From Ilyonectria destructans (Eukaryota > Ascomycota > Sordariomycetes > Hypocreales > Nectriaceae), in contig JAHEWK010000003.1 in the NCBI GenBank assembly GCA_020740775.1, positions 558,001 through 622,000 of the forward strand: a stretch of DNA of 64,000 nt, given 5' to 3'. How positions within the stretch are numbered: position 1 is the stretch's first letter; the number at the start of each line of letters is the position of its first letter. A model generated the notes under the pieces. It made no database searches. It worked only from the letters and a program-made list of their open reading frames with translations, and was not told the origin of the DNA. Position numbers and translations under genes: made by a program. Positions 1-11,287 of this stretch are shown here, one piece after another.

Positions 1-1412
1 GAGCTTCAAGGCTTTAAGGATGCCAGGCTGACTTCGAGTGTCCTTGATTCAAAACTTCATCTTCTACAACCATCCCGAGCTCTTCTTATAGTCGGTCCCT
101 AGGCCACTTGGCCTGGGCGGCGGTGCCGACATCGCGACCCTCTCATGGTGCCCAAAGGTCCGGGCACGATGGTGACAGACTGGCTCGAACAGACGAAAGC
201 TCGCCAAGGTGAAGCCTTGGCGGTGTGGTCAACGCACGAGATGTTCTCTGATTCCCTTTTCGGGCAGTTTCGAAGTCTGGTACTCTCCACCTTATTGCGA
301 CGCGTCGCCACCCTGTGTCATGGCTAGCGAGATGGTGGGAGGAGCCAAGGTCAGTCAATGTGTCATAGAACAGTGTCGACGGTGCGACTCCGGTCAGCAA
401 GGACGGGAAGTAACTATCGTGAGATTTGGTTGTGGAGGTTGTGGAGGAGAAGGGTGCAGGAAGAGGGTGGAGGAGTAGGGTGGAAGGAGGAAACAAAGCT
501 TCTCGATCCCCGTAAAGAAAGTCCTTCGTGCCTCGTGGGCCCGCGAGTCGATCACAAGGGCTCGCTTGGGCAGAAGCGCAACAGACCAGCCCTGACGAGC
601 CCTGACGAGCCCTGATGAACCCTGGCAGGCCGGACCAGCGACGCCGGCGAGAGGCTCTGGAAACGGCCAAGCTGCGCCCGATGAGAGGTGATTTCCCGAT
701 TGGGCGATTGTGTCACCTCTGGCTGGATGACGGATCAATTCGAATGGAGCCATATTGGAGCCCATGTTGGAGCGCGGTTGGAACTACCATGGAACGCCTG
801 ATGGAGCTCCATGGAGCATGCCAGGTATGTATGTATGCTAGAGCAAAGCCCCGTGGGATAAGCTTTCTGCAGACTCTGGGGCCATGGCCGTGCCGGCCGG
901 ATGAGGGTCGACGATGAGGGTCGACGATGCAGGTCCCGAAGCACCGGCTGCACGATGTGTCGGATGGTTTCCTATTTCGGCGGCGCCTGAGTCGGTCATA
1001 GTCGGATTTCGAAGGCGCGAGGCGGGGCCGAACTGGGTGCGGGAGCTTGCGGAGGGTGCGCGAATGAAGGCAGGTGCGAGGCGAGAGCGCCAGAGCGCCA
1101 GAGCGACAACCTGAGGCGATTACATATACCCACGTACCTACCTAATCTCAGTCAATTATTAGGTACTATAGCTAGCACCTTCTCGCCGAGTCATGGGATC
1201 CCACTGAGACTGATTCCCCCTAGCATTCAGGACTCACCTGTCAGCACACCCGGCTTCCAGAGCAAGTCACAAACCCCTCCCCCGGCCCCGACGCCCAACA
1301 ACGATTCTCTCCAGGACCATGACCATGACGGCCCTGTAGCGTCCGCCCTTTTCTGCTTCATTGCTCCATCCTCCATCCCTAGAACGCCTACTGCGCGGGC
1401 AGCGTTTGGCGC
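1..1412. other. Intergenic, upstream of the Zn2Cys6 gene
   Basis: No coding region is supported here. The open frames overlap on both strands and have arginine-, serine- and proline-rich low-quality translations. A short imperfect tandem array of a 10-bp unit (AGCCCTGACG-like, about 3.5 copies) lies at 588-625. The last few hundred bases are pyrimidine-rich, as expected for the promoter and leader of the gene starting at 1413. Confidence 0.6.
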
Positions 1413-3238
1413 ATGCCGCCAAGCAACAGCAAGCCGTGCCACAACTGCCGTCGTCGACGCCTGCGCTGCGACCGCTCGTGGCCGACATGCCACAAATGTG
1501 CGGTCTCGGGGCAGGACTGCCTCGGGTATGGCAAGGTTTTCGTCTGGACACAGGGGATTGATTCCCAGGGCAATGTTAACCCGCCGCCCGGACGGAGGGC
1601 GGCCGACGAAGGTGGCCCGGCTGGCCAGCCGCAGCTCAGCCAGATGGGCCAGACGAGCCAGATGGGTCAGCTAGACCAGCCGCCTTCGGATTCCATCCCG
1701 ACTTCGACCAGTGCAGGCATGGATGATGGGATGGACATGTCCGGCGAGCACCACTATCACCAACAGACGCCCCAACAGACGCACCAACAGACGCACCCGC
1801 ACCAGCAGCAGCTACCCTGGCAACGTCCTGGAGCTTTGACCGATCCCCTCTTCCAGGACCTCGATCGCAACTCACGATACTACCTGGCGCACTGTTCGTG
1901 GCGTCCCCTCCCCCTCCCTGACCGTTGGATCCGGCACTAACGCATGCTCCAGTTGCCGACCGCGTGTGCAAAGACCTCGTGGTGCGAGACACGCCTGAGA
2001 GCAATCCCTTTCGTGAGCTGCTGCCGTTGACGCGGAATCACCCTCTTCTGCTGCAGATTCTCATCGCGACATCGGCTATCCACTGGTCTAACATCTTCCG
2101 CCCTAATTACACCATACCTGCCGGCCTCACCGACCCGGGCGGCCATCTCTCCCTGCTTCGCTCCAAGGACCTTGTGACCCGTCAAGCCCTGATCGATGCA
2201 TTGACGGCTAAGCAAAAGGCCATGAGCCACCTGCGCGGGGTGCTCGACACGCTCGACCCCGCCGGCAGTGAGGTTGCATTGGCAGCCATGCAGCTTTTCA
2301 TCAAATTCGACCTAATCGATCTCGACAAGTCTGATGGACAAAGCTGGAAGGCCCATCTGGAAGCTGCCACGAGCATCATGGCGCTACTCAGCCCGGACAG
2401 CTCCACCAGTTCCTCCAGTAGGATGCTGCGGGACCGGGTCATTTCCGACTGCTTCATGTAAGTCCTTTTGGTCTCGACCGCGCCGACAAGTCGTCCCGGA
2501 TCCGGCGTCGCTAACATGCGTGACCCCAATTATAGCTACCACATTTTGGGCTCGACACTGGCATCCGGGGGGCTTGCAGCCCGGATTGCCCGCCACGCCT
2601 TCGAGTTCCTGCCAGTCATGAAGCGGGTCGAACTAACCAGTTTCCTGTCATGTCCGACGGAAATTTTGCAAATCATTCTGTCAGCATCCCAGCTGTCACA
2701 TGAGACCCCGTGGGCAGATTCTTTTCTCCCAGCGGCTGACGAAGCGCTGTCACTTATCGATCAGGCGCTTACGATGGACATCCCGGCCTGGGCCGCTCAC
2801 CTCCAGAGGCACGGCAATGTGACGGACTTGGAGAGCCGTGTTCATCTAGCTTCGGCGCACCGGTCCGCGGCATGTCTTTACATTCTGCAAGCGCTGCCAT
2901 TGGTGCGAGCGGTGAGGCCGGTTGACACGGATGTCCTCGTGGGCGACATCTTGACCAACCTTGCCTTCATTGGCGAAGATGACCCGTACTTCAAGGCCAC
3001 GTCATGGCCAACCTTTATCGCCGGCGCAGAGACGCGTGATCCCGAGAAGCGAACGTGGTCGTTGACTCGGTTGTTGGCCATTTGGGAGATCTGCCCGTGG
3101 GGCTACCTCTTCACAGCCATCGAAATGCTCAAGGCAACGTGGGCGCTGCAGGACTCTGGCAGAGGGCATCAGGAGGGGGCGGGGGTTAACTGGCTGCGGG
3201 ACCTGCGAGGGCTTGGGTTTGAGCACTTGATTGTTTGA
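1413..3238 (+). CDS. Zn(2)-Cys(6) fungal transcription factor
   Basis: Exons 1413-1893, 1953-2457 and 2536-3238 give 562 residues. The introns (59 and 78 bp) have CTAAC branch motifs and keep the frame open. Residues 9-36 form a binuclear cluster with spacing CX2CX6CX6CX2CX6C (Cys9, 12, 19, 26, 29, 36) and an RRRR stretch between Cys12 and Cys19, which predicts binding to CGG-type half-sites in the nucleus. A His/Gln-rich linker follows at about residues 110-140. The remainder resembles the Fungal_trans_2 middle homology region, beginning with the typical YYLAHFADRVCKDLVV-like segment created by splicing exon 1 to exon 2. The N-terminus resembles what I recall of Neurospora acr-2 (acriflavine sensitivity control), but that is memory only. 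Target genes are unknown. It stands alone with no linked pathway, so its role cannot be read from context. Confidence 0.9.
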
Positions 3239-4692
3239 TTTGAGTCTAGACTTGGGTCTTTGGAACCTTGGGATTTCTGAACCCGGCTCGTTGAGACCGG
3301 GGGGTTGGACTCGCTGGAGAAACTGGACGCACACCGGTTGATAGATGGGGAACAAAAAAGTTTGTGTCGTCTGCAAGATTGATAGAATGCGGAAAGGAGA
3401 CTCAGTCACTGCATGCCGTCTCCAAGAGCCATGGGACAGGAAGCTTACAGACCGCCCAATTAGATAGTTGCCCACCTAGACACGTTAGAAGGGGAGCTTA
3501 CCTCGATACTTCCCAACCCACATAGGCAGGAGAAGACGAAGCGAGGCCTTCCTTCCTTCCATTCAGCAGCTAATGCAACCGGGCTCTAATTATCCACCTT
3601 GACCACTCCCCAACTAGCAGAAAAGCCCCCATCCGATTCCCACTCTGCGCACCAACATGCGGCGGACCCTGCGCGGACCGAACATGCCAGCCACCGCAAC
3701 TAGCAACTAACAACAGTGAGTCAGGATGTAAATACAACACTAAGGTAACATACGGTAGATGTGCGGTGAAGTGGCCTGCTGCAGCTCGAGCCGCGTCGCC
3801 CGAATGCAAATGCACCGCCGCCCGTGCTCGGCAGTTTCCATGGCTTCCCTGCGTGTTGTTGTCCTCCTCCTCGGGTTCGTGCGTGCCGTGAGCGAGCCGC
3901 AGCTGTTCTCTGACCATGTCTCCATGTCTCCAAAGGACCCTGAGAGACCCTGAGGCTCCAAAATCTCCATCTTGGGAACTAGTTGCGACTCCACAACTGC
4001 CATCTAAAAAAACTGCCCAACTCGGCCGAGACCGTTCTGGTTCGGGAGTCCGCCCACCACGGAGCTCGAAGAGAAGAAGAAAAATCCATTCCCGCTTTGA
4101 CCACAGCGGGCGGCTTGTTCCAACTTCCCCTGCCCCCCCTTCTCTCCATGTTTCGCTGCAGCCTTGGTGTCTTGGTCCAGGCTCGCTCTGCTCTCCCTCT
4201 CCCTCTCCCTCTTAGAATAGATGTTCCATTCGTCGAGATCCTGAGACAAGTGATCCCCCTGCCCTGAAGCTGGAGACTCGGAGGTTTCTGCTGCCGCGGT
4301 TCCGGACTCCAATCCCCAAACACTGCGATCCCGTTTCAGCAGCCCCGCAACGCAAACTTCCGGAGCCAGTCGCATTTTGCGCCTGGAAACGCTGGCCCGC
4401 CACCAGAAGCCTTTCACCGGGAAAAGAAACCAAACTGTGTGATCGCGCCCCGCGCCGGCGATCTCACGGACCCGATCTCCAACGCTGTGTGTGTGATGTT
4501 CTTTGCCGCCCGTTCACACGAAGTTCTTGGCGTGTTATATGGTTTCCTACTCCAAAAAACGAGTATCCAATCGCCTGTAGCAACTTACACGCTCGCAAAC
4601 CACCACCAACCATGGCCATCCGACCCATCGCCGTGACCCACACAAACCACAACCCCCCCCACAACGCTGGACGGAAACGGGCCCAAAAAGAG
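3239..4692. other. Intergenic between Zn2Cys6 gene and tRNA-Gln
   Basis: No supported gene. A CTCTCC-type pyrimidine microsatellite is at about 4190-4213. The remaining open frames are short, overlap on both strands and look random. Confidence 0.55.
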
Positions 4693-4764
4693 AGGTCGTA
4701 GAGGGAGTCGAACCCTCGCTGGCGGAATCAGAATCCGCAGTCATAGCCGTTAGACCATACAACC
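4693..4764 (-). tRNA. tRNA-Gln (anticodon CTG)
   Basis: The minus strand folds into a 72-nt cloverleaf. The acceptor stem pairs GGTTGTA with TACGACC, including one T-G pair. The anticodon stem is GCGGA/TCCGC around the loop TTCTGAT, which reads anticodon CTG and so codon CAG. The T-arm contains the B-box-like GGTTCGACTCC around 4703-4717. No intron interrupts the anticodon loop. Directly downstream on the minus strand a run of five T (complement of 4686-4690) fits a Pol III terminator. Confidence 0.93.
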
Positions 4765-5268
4765 CTGGAACGATGATGCCGGACCAATCGCAAGCGTCTC
4801 ATGAGGCTGGGCGCGAGATGTCCCACACGCTTGGACACCACCTCCTCGGGGGCGTCACCAAACACGCTGTTTCTTCCTCGTCTCAATTGACCCAGAATGG
4901 TGTACCTCTGCGAAACAGAGCCGCACCATCATCGCTCCGCCACAGAACGCAGGAGTCGGCCGTGGTTGTGACAACTCGAGGGCTTCAGGAGGGCTCCTGA
5001 AGGAGGCAGGAGCCTGGATGGCAAACTTGGCAATCGAGGACTACATGTTCAGGATGGCTTCACTTTGCCTATATAATGTTGAGCCCGTCTTCATCAATTC
5101 GTCTTTTTACCATCAGCATCAGCATCAGCCTCCGACATCTTCAGCCCTCTTTCCTCTATAATCCATTCTATTCTCAAAGCCCCGGTGGCTCTTTAACATT
5201 CACTTCACACGCTAGTCGTTCCTATTTCAATCACTTACTTTTCCCATTCCCACTTCAAATCAACCAAG
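4765..5268. other. Intergenic upstream of Egh16-like gene
   Basis: No gene is seen. The 3' half is a pyrimidine-rich leader with a TATA-like site at 5070, consistent with the promoter of the secreted-protein gene starting at 5269. Confidence 0.6.
5070..5076 (+). promoter_or_regulatory. TATA-like element of the Egh16-like gene
   Basis: TATATAA-type sequence about 195 bp upstream of the ATG at 5269, followed by a C/T-rich leader. The distance would give a 5' UTR of roughly 160 nt, typical for a strongly expressed fungal secreted-protein gene. Inference from sequence only. Confidence 0.5.
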
Positions 5269-6345
5269 ATGCGTTTCCAGCTCATTTCTGCCGCTCTCAT
5301 CGCCACCGTCTCCGGCCACGGAGTCGTCACCTCGGTCGAGGGCGCCAACGGTGTCTCGATGCCCGGTCTGTCCGGTAAGTTACTCCAGCAACTCACCCCA
5401 CTTGGATACTAGAGACTCACACAACTCTCTAGTTGCGGATGGCACTCCCCGTGACTGCTCTAGCAACGGCTGCGGCTCTCAGGCCGACACTTCCATCATC
5501 CGGGACCGTGAGATCTCAAGTGGCGAGGTTGGCCCTCTTGGTCGAACTGAGGGCAATGGGCCTGTTGATCCCGCCGTCATGATTGCCGCCTTCATGGGAG
5601 GCAACAGCGCGGTGCCAGTCAACAACGGCACTGGCACTGGTGTCGAGGACGCTATCCCCAACAACATTGGCGATGCCGCTAAGCGCCGTCGTCATGCCGC
5701 TCGCACCGCCCGCCGGGCCGCACAGCGCCAGCACTCTACCCACAAGCGCCAGCTTGGCAAACTCCTTGGCGGGCTCCTCGGCGGCGGCGGTGGCAACGAC
5801 GCCAAGGGAGAGAAGACTGAGCAACCTGAAGAGACTGCTGTTGCTGCCGCTGCTGGCGAGGGTGCCACAAAAGGTCTGCCCACTGCCTCAGACGATGGTG
5901 TCGTCACTTTGATGTACAGACAGGTGTGTAACTCTCACTCGAGAATGACTTTCAGCTACTGACAGACAATCCTCAGATTAACCAAGACGGCGCTGGTCCC
6001 CTCACAGCCGACATCGACGGCACTTCTGGCGGCTCAGACGCAGCTGCCTTCAAGACCGCCGAGGTTGCCCAGGATGTCCCCGGAATCGGCTTCGGCGGTC
6101 TGTCCCTTGCCACCAACACCGACTTCCCCGTGCAGGTCCAGATGCCCCAGGGAATGACCTGCGACGGTAGTGTCGGCGGCGCCAACAATGTCTGCATCGT
6201 CCGCGTCCGCAACAGTGCTGGTGCCGGACCCTTCGGTGGCTCTGGTGCCTTCACCCAGTCCACCGCTGCCCGCAAGCGAGCCATTGCCTACCGCCTGAAG
6301 AAGCGCATGGCCGAGAAGCGCATGGCTGCCAACCTTAAGGAATAG
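5269..6345 (+). CDS. Egh16-like secreted protein (GEgh16/MAS family)
   Basis: Exons 5269-5374, 5433-5923 and 5977-6345 give 321 residues. A signal peptide (residues 1-16) should be cut before His-Gly-Val-Val. The conserved start of the mature protein (HGVVTSVEGANG) and the paired cysteines after it fit the Egh16/GEgh16 family, described in powdery mildew and in appressoria of rice blast and related fungi, whose molecular function is unsettled. The family's C-terminal half is present, including PVQVQMPQGMTCDG and a second cysteine pair. Two oddities stand out. A basic insert at about residues 120-145 is rich in Arg/Lys and ends in dibasic KR, followed by a Gly-rich run. The C-terminal tail has several KR pairs. 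These could be Kex2-type processing sites. The mature N-terminal histidine recalls copper-oxygenase proteins but does not by itself prove such chemistry. Confidence 0.9.
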
Positions 6346-7194
6346 ACGACTAGGGGCGGGTACCAGAGCGTCGATACTTGGGAACGGGATAAAGAATGGG
6401 AATGGGAATGGGAATAGATTTGGGTTTTGGGGTTTGGTTGACTATATGGGGACAAAAGTGGTCACTCGTTTGTAACCTAAACAGTACGCGAGGAATAAAG
6501 GACACTTACGGCGATAAATCAGCTAATGCTGGGAGAACTTTCTTGCGCCTAACAGTGATCTTGTGTACCATTGCATTCAGTGGTGTCTCTCACAGGACAT
6601 TTAAGGAGCTTGTGAATGAGACAATGCAACAAGTGATAAAACCAACGAGTGGGAATGATTATGATCCAAGAAGCCGGTTGGCCAACAGCACAGTTGGAGC
6701 TATGAAAAGGGCCTGGGGAAATGGAACGGACTGGCAGTACGGAGTTCTCCGCGACACGGCCATCAGGGAGCAAGTAGGAAGATATGTCCCGAAGCGGGAC
6801 AAGTGAGAGGCGGATAAGAGTAAGAATCTATTCACGCATACCTCGTGAATGCTATTTGATAAAGGCCAGCCATGCATATTGGTCGTGACGTTCGTTAAGA
6901 TAGGTAGAGAGTATATAAGACCTGAGCGCCGGTCCCAAGTAAGAAAAGGAGTTGAAGACAAGCCATGACTCTAGAAGGAGAAGAAATGGCACAGAAAGTG
7001 CATCAACGCTTAGCCCATTTTACAGGGATTAAATGCAGCATGTAGGGACCGCAGGGTATGCTTGAAGGGATGGAGAAACAGCAGTGTACATGCTGTGAAG
7101 AGAAAAGAAATTCATAACCAGACGCGCCTGCAGCATGTATATCCTGTTGCACAATGGCGAACAGGTTCTTCACCAACGACGGCTGTGACCAATA
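6346..7194. other. Intergenic between convergent genes
   Basis: 3' flanks of the Egh16-like gene (plus) and the zinc-knuckle gene (minus). A 136-codon frame at 6396-6806 starts in a GGGAAT repeat and shows no family signal, so I treat it as 3' UTR or noise. The sequence is more AT-rich than the flanking exons. Confidence 0.55.
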
Positions 7195-9465
7195 TTAGCT
7201 CCTCGTTTCTTGGTAGCGAATTAGTTTGTCATACCTGTACGCCGAATCGAGCCTGGGCTGACGTTTCTTGGGTTTATTACTATTGCCGCTGGACTGGCGG
7301 CGCTTGTTGATATCTTCGGGGGACTTTGCTTTGTCGGGGCGACCAAGGAGTTCCGCCTCTAGGGAATCCAGGCCGGAAGAGGCATTGGAAACAGACGATC
7401 TTCTGGATGAGGGAGACCTGCTGCGGCTTGGCTCGCGCTCGTACGACTGCATTCGATCTGGTGTCCGTCGATGCGTCGTGGTAGGTACATCTGTGCTACG
7501 CTTGTCGGAGTCATCCGAGCGGTGTACTTTTCGGCTTCGAGGTCTAAAGCTGTCTCGAAGCTTCTCCGGAATATCGTAGTCTCTGGAGCTTTCGGGGCTA
7601 TGGTTTGGGGGGCTGTTGGATCTTTGTCGCTTAGAAGGTCTTTCCTCAGGAGTGTGGTCCCTGGAATGCCCATGTTTCCGGCGCTGTTCGTTTACGTCTC
7701 CACTCTCAGAGCTGCTCCGGTCAACTTGGGTGTCTCCGATGGGGACCTTTGGTAAAGGATCGCCACCCGGTGGCTTGCCATCCTGTGCGACGGGGTCCAA
7801 TTGGATCGAGGTCCAGTCGGGTTTCTCATGGATCGGTTTGGTATATTCCTCAAGATCGTCTGGCTTGACGAATTTCGATTCGGTGCTGTTTGCATCCCGA
7901 TTTCTTGGAAGCAACACTTGCGGGGAGTGGTTTGCTGGCAAGGGCCTTACAGCCTCGTCGGGAATATGGGTGGCTTCGGGCTCTTTGGGAACCGCTCTCT
8001 GGTCCCATTCGCCTTCTTCGGTCTCGGATGGATCTTTGGCAGGTTCGTCTACCTTGGTTGATGGTTCAGCCTGGGGCTCCGCGGCGTCGTAACTTTTCTG
8101 ACCCGGTGCTGTTACAGGGATTTCGGGAATTTCAGGGACTTCAAGAATCTCGGGAATTTTGGGGAGTTCAGGAATCTCGGGAATCTTGGGAGTTTCGGGG
8201 ATCGTCTTTGGGGGTGTCTTATGCGGTGACTGCTCATGAGGTAGTGGAGATGCGGGGGGCTTTGACGCATCTGGAGCTTTGTAGTCGATTCGATGGTTGC
8301 GCGCCGCCGCTTTTTGATCCGGCGGTCGTGGATGAGAAGGGGGTTTCTTTTGCCGATTATCGCGGTTGCGGTTGTGGCGTTCATGCTTCTTTTTATTGCG
8401 ATGATCCCGTGGGGGCTCGTGTACATTACGATTGCTTTGAGGGGGTCTTGGTGGGAGAGAGGGGTGACTCCTGCCGGGGACAGGCAACGTTGATATTGAT
8501 GGAGGACCATGACGAGAGAGAGGTGGTGATCCTGAAAGTGGACGTGAGGACGGCCCTGGGGGTGGACCAGGTCTTGGAACAGGGGCTAGGCCATATGTTG
8601 GAGGTGCAGGCGGCGGAGTATATGACGGAGGGTATGACGGTTGGGGATGTGATCCATACGAGTAAGGCTGGGGGTAGGAGGAGCCGTAGGGTGGCTGAGA
8701 TCCATATTGCTGAGGCGGTTGGGTGGTCGGAGGAGGACCGTATGCTGGAGGATATGAGGGTGGAGGTCCCGCCGGGTGAGGTGGGTGCGGCTGGTGAGGT
8801 GGATGTGGTGGGTGAGGTGGGCGCTGTTGGTGGGATGGATGTGACGGGTGAGGCGGGGGGTGTGACGGGTGAGGCGGGAGATGTGGGTGAGGCGGCAAGC
8901 CGTATGGTCCTGGAGGAGGCCCAGGGGGAAGAGCTGAGAGAGGTGTGTTTCCGTATGAAGGTGGAGGATAAGGTTGTGGAGGGTAGCTCTGTGGTGGATA
9001 GCTGGGTGCGTAGTTGGGAATCGGCGCCGAGTGGGGAGGATATTGTGGAGGGTACGGAGGAGCCGATCCGGGGTACGGCCCCGGCGGCTGCCCATAGCCC
9101 GGCGGAGGCCCGTACCTGTTCACCGTCGGTCCTGGAGGGGGCGGAGGGGCGTATTTGGTGATGATGGGGCCCTTGGACTTCTTGGACCCGCCATGCTGGT
9201 CCCTGTTGTTGCCCCCCTTGCCTATGTTATTGGTGCTTCTCCATGCCGCGAGGCCGCTGTTGGGGGTTAGTGAGTGAGCCGACAGGTGCGAGATGAGCGT
9301 AGCCAGGGACGGCAGGCTCATTGGGCTAGAGGGAAGAGGGAAGACTTACGCTGGGGTCTCTCGCGTGGGCTCCGGGCAGGCAATTGCCCAATGCCCCGAG
9401 GCGCCGCAGTTGTAGCACTGGGCGTCCTCTGGCCGGGCGGCATGGCCAGGAGCTGAGTCGGGCAT
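7195..9465 (-). CDS. Proline-rich CCHC zinc-knuckle protein
   Basis: Exons (minus) 9465-9350 and 9256-7195, joined over a 93-bp intron, give 725 residues. Near the N-terminus, Cys17, Cys20, His25 and Cys30 form a retroviral-type zinc knuckle (CX2CX4HX4C), a single-stranded RNA or DNA binding motif. Then follow about 280 residues dominated by Pro, Tyr, Gly and His (PPPG, YPP and HPP repeats), a short run of PEIPE-like repeats, and a C-terminal third rich in Arg/Ser dipeptides, Asp/Glu and Lys. That arrangement suggests a nuclear RNA-processing or transcription-associated protein with phase-separating low-complexity regions. No catalytic domain is visible. The long plus-strand frame over 7890-9161 is a mirror of the biased codons and not a second gene. 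The specific partner or process is not known. Confidence 0.85.
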
Positions 9466-11287
9466 TTCTACCAATGGGATGAGTGAGCGGGCCGATGAGG
9501 CGTGATGAAGTGGTTACAGCCAGACGAAGAGGATTCGCCGTCGAGGAATGAATGGCCACAGCCCGGGACGAGATCCGCGATCAACAGGGTCGCAGATAAT
9601 GATGGCGAGGGGTCGTGAGAACAATTGCGGGCGGGCTGAGTCGATGGCCATGCGCGAAGGATTGGCGCAGGTGTCACCGTAAAAGGTCGGAGCGCGGCCG
9701 AAGCAGCGTGCTCGTCTCGTCCCACGCGGAGTCGCAGGGAATCGCAGAGAATCGCAGGGCGCCGCGCGAGCACGATTCGACGATGCGATGCGGGACTCGG
9801 GAGGCTACAGCCCACCAGAACCACGCGCGCGCGACGGCGACGGCGACGGAGACGACGGCCCAAAAGCCCAAGAAAGCAAGAAAGTCCCCCTCCCCGAACC
9901 TGCCTCTGGCTCCGTGCGCGCGGGCCGCATCCAGGATTTCACCGCGGGAAGGGGCCCCGATGGAGGCGCCAATGTGCGACGAGGCGGGAGCGCTCTTCTC
10001 CTTCTTGCTCTCTCGCGTGTTGGTGTCGCATGGAAAGATGCGCGCCGATCGCCATCTGTGTTGGTCGTTCGCCCGCGACCTGCGAAACTGGAGTCCGTAT
10101 CGCGCGTATGGAGCGCACGGACCACTCGGGGTTCCCAAAGCTACCGTGCAGGCATGGAAGCTTCCAACCAAACGCCAAAACTGCAACATCAATTAATGCA
10201 TTTTCCCGAGCCTTAGCCACGGCGAAACACTATGCTCAATTCAATGAGCATAAAGGCCCTGGAATCCTGCGTGTTATCGTGACACAGAGCCACCTCACAG
10301 TTTTGAATTGAGCGCGTTGCAATTGCAACATGAAACCCGTGCCCCTCATGTTGATGACAGTGAGATGCTGCCCGACGCACTGTCTCCTCCCCGTCTGATG
10401 ACGGAATATTCTGATGCTATGGGTAACAAGAATGTCGACCTTATCTGGATTCGAAGTCCAGGATAAGAAACATGAAGCATGGCTCCTCAAGTCTTGCAAC
10501 CCAGACTCTCGTGGATCAAGATGCCATCCATTCCCACATATACTAATCTCGCCACCATGAACAGGTCGATCAGCGCCGAAGTTAACTACTGGAAACCACG
10601 CCGCCTCGGTTTATTTATCCGTCATAAATGGCCTCAATTCCGCTCACATGCCCCCGAGTTTCCAAGGCATATGTTGGTTGAGCGGAATTGGTGCGTTGAG
10701 ACGGAACGTCCGCCGTCATGTGGTCCAGGGTCGGTGGTTCCGCTTCGCTCAGGCTCCCCGAATACGTTGACGGCGCACGACAACAGCAAACGGCTCCGTC
10801 AACCCGTTTTCGGCTCTTCCCTTGACCTTTTAGAATTTTCCATCTACCCCGGACCTTTTTCTCCAATGTCAAGACTGGTGATGTGGTTGTTCCTGGCTGC
10901 CGATCCCGCTCCTCTCATTCCCCCGCAATTTTGTCTTGATCATCATCCCCGCCGAAGCCTAGACGATGGCTTCTCGAGTTCGGCGGTTCCAGCCATGGAA
11001 CATGGCACCACGACCATCTGCCATCCTCCATCTTTGCCCGCCTCCGCATTTCGGTTAAGGATATCGCGCGCTACCCCACACTCGTCACCATGTGAGAGGA
11101 GCTGAACGGCTGTGGAGAAGCTAGGAACCGAGATTCCCACCTCTCAAGAGCATGGGACCAAAGTGCCCAGACGGGCATTATTATTTAAAGAGTCGATGCT
11201 TCCGACGGTATGGATACGAATCAATCTTCTTCAGTTTACTCATCTGATCGGTTATCTAGACTTGTTCGGCGCCATAAGGTCATCAGT
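9466..11287. other. Intergenic between divergent genes
   Basis: Shared upstream region of the zinc-knuckle gene and the BNR_4 gene. It holds a CGACGG-like microsatellite at about 9830-9856 and several palindromes between 10232 and 10467 (reported under findings). Open frames at 9615-10196 and 10479-11105 have no recognisable family features and are not accepted as genes. A TATA-like site sits at 11181. Confidence 0.5.
11181..11190 (+). promoter_or_regulatory. TATA-like element of the BNR_4 gene
   Basis: TTATTTAAAG about 100 bp before the chosen ATG at 11288. Its position favours the downstream methionine, which opens a signal peptide, over the in-frame upstream ATG at 11210, which would fall almost on top of it. 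Confidence 0.45.

Noticed and set aside
7890..9161. 423-codon plus-strand frame
   Set aside because: Antisense to the proline-rich zinc-knuckle gene. It arises from Pro-rich codons (CCN) read as GGN, and the real frame has a zinc knuckle and spliced start.
10440..10467. TTCGAAG hairpin as a tRNA T-arm
   Set aside because: No neighbouring cloverleaf arms, and the final loop base is a purine where a pyrimidine is expected.
10479..11105. 208-codon plus-strand frame upstream of the BNR_4 gene
   Set aside because: Low-quality Pro/Ser/Arg translation, no signal or domain, lies in promoter sequence.
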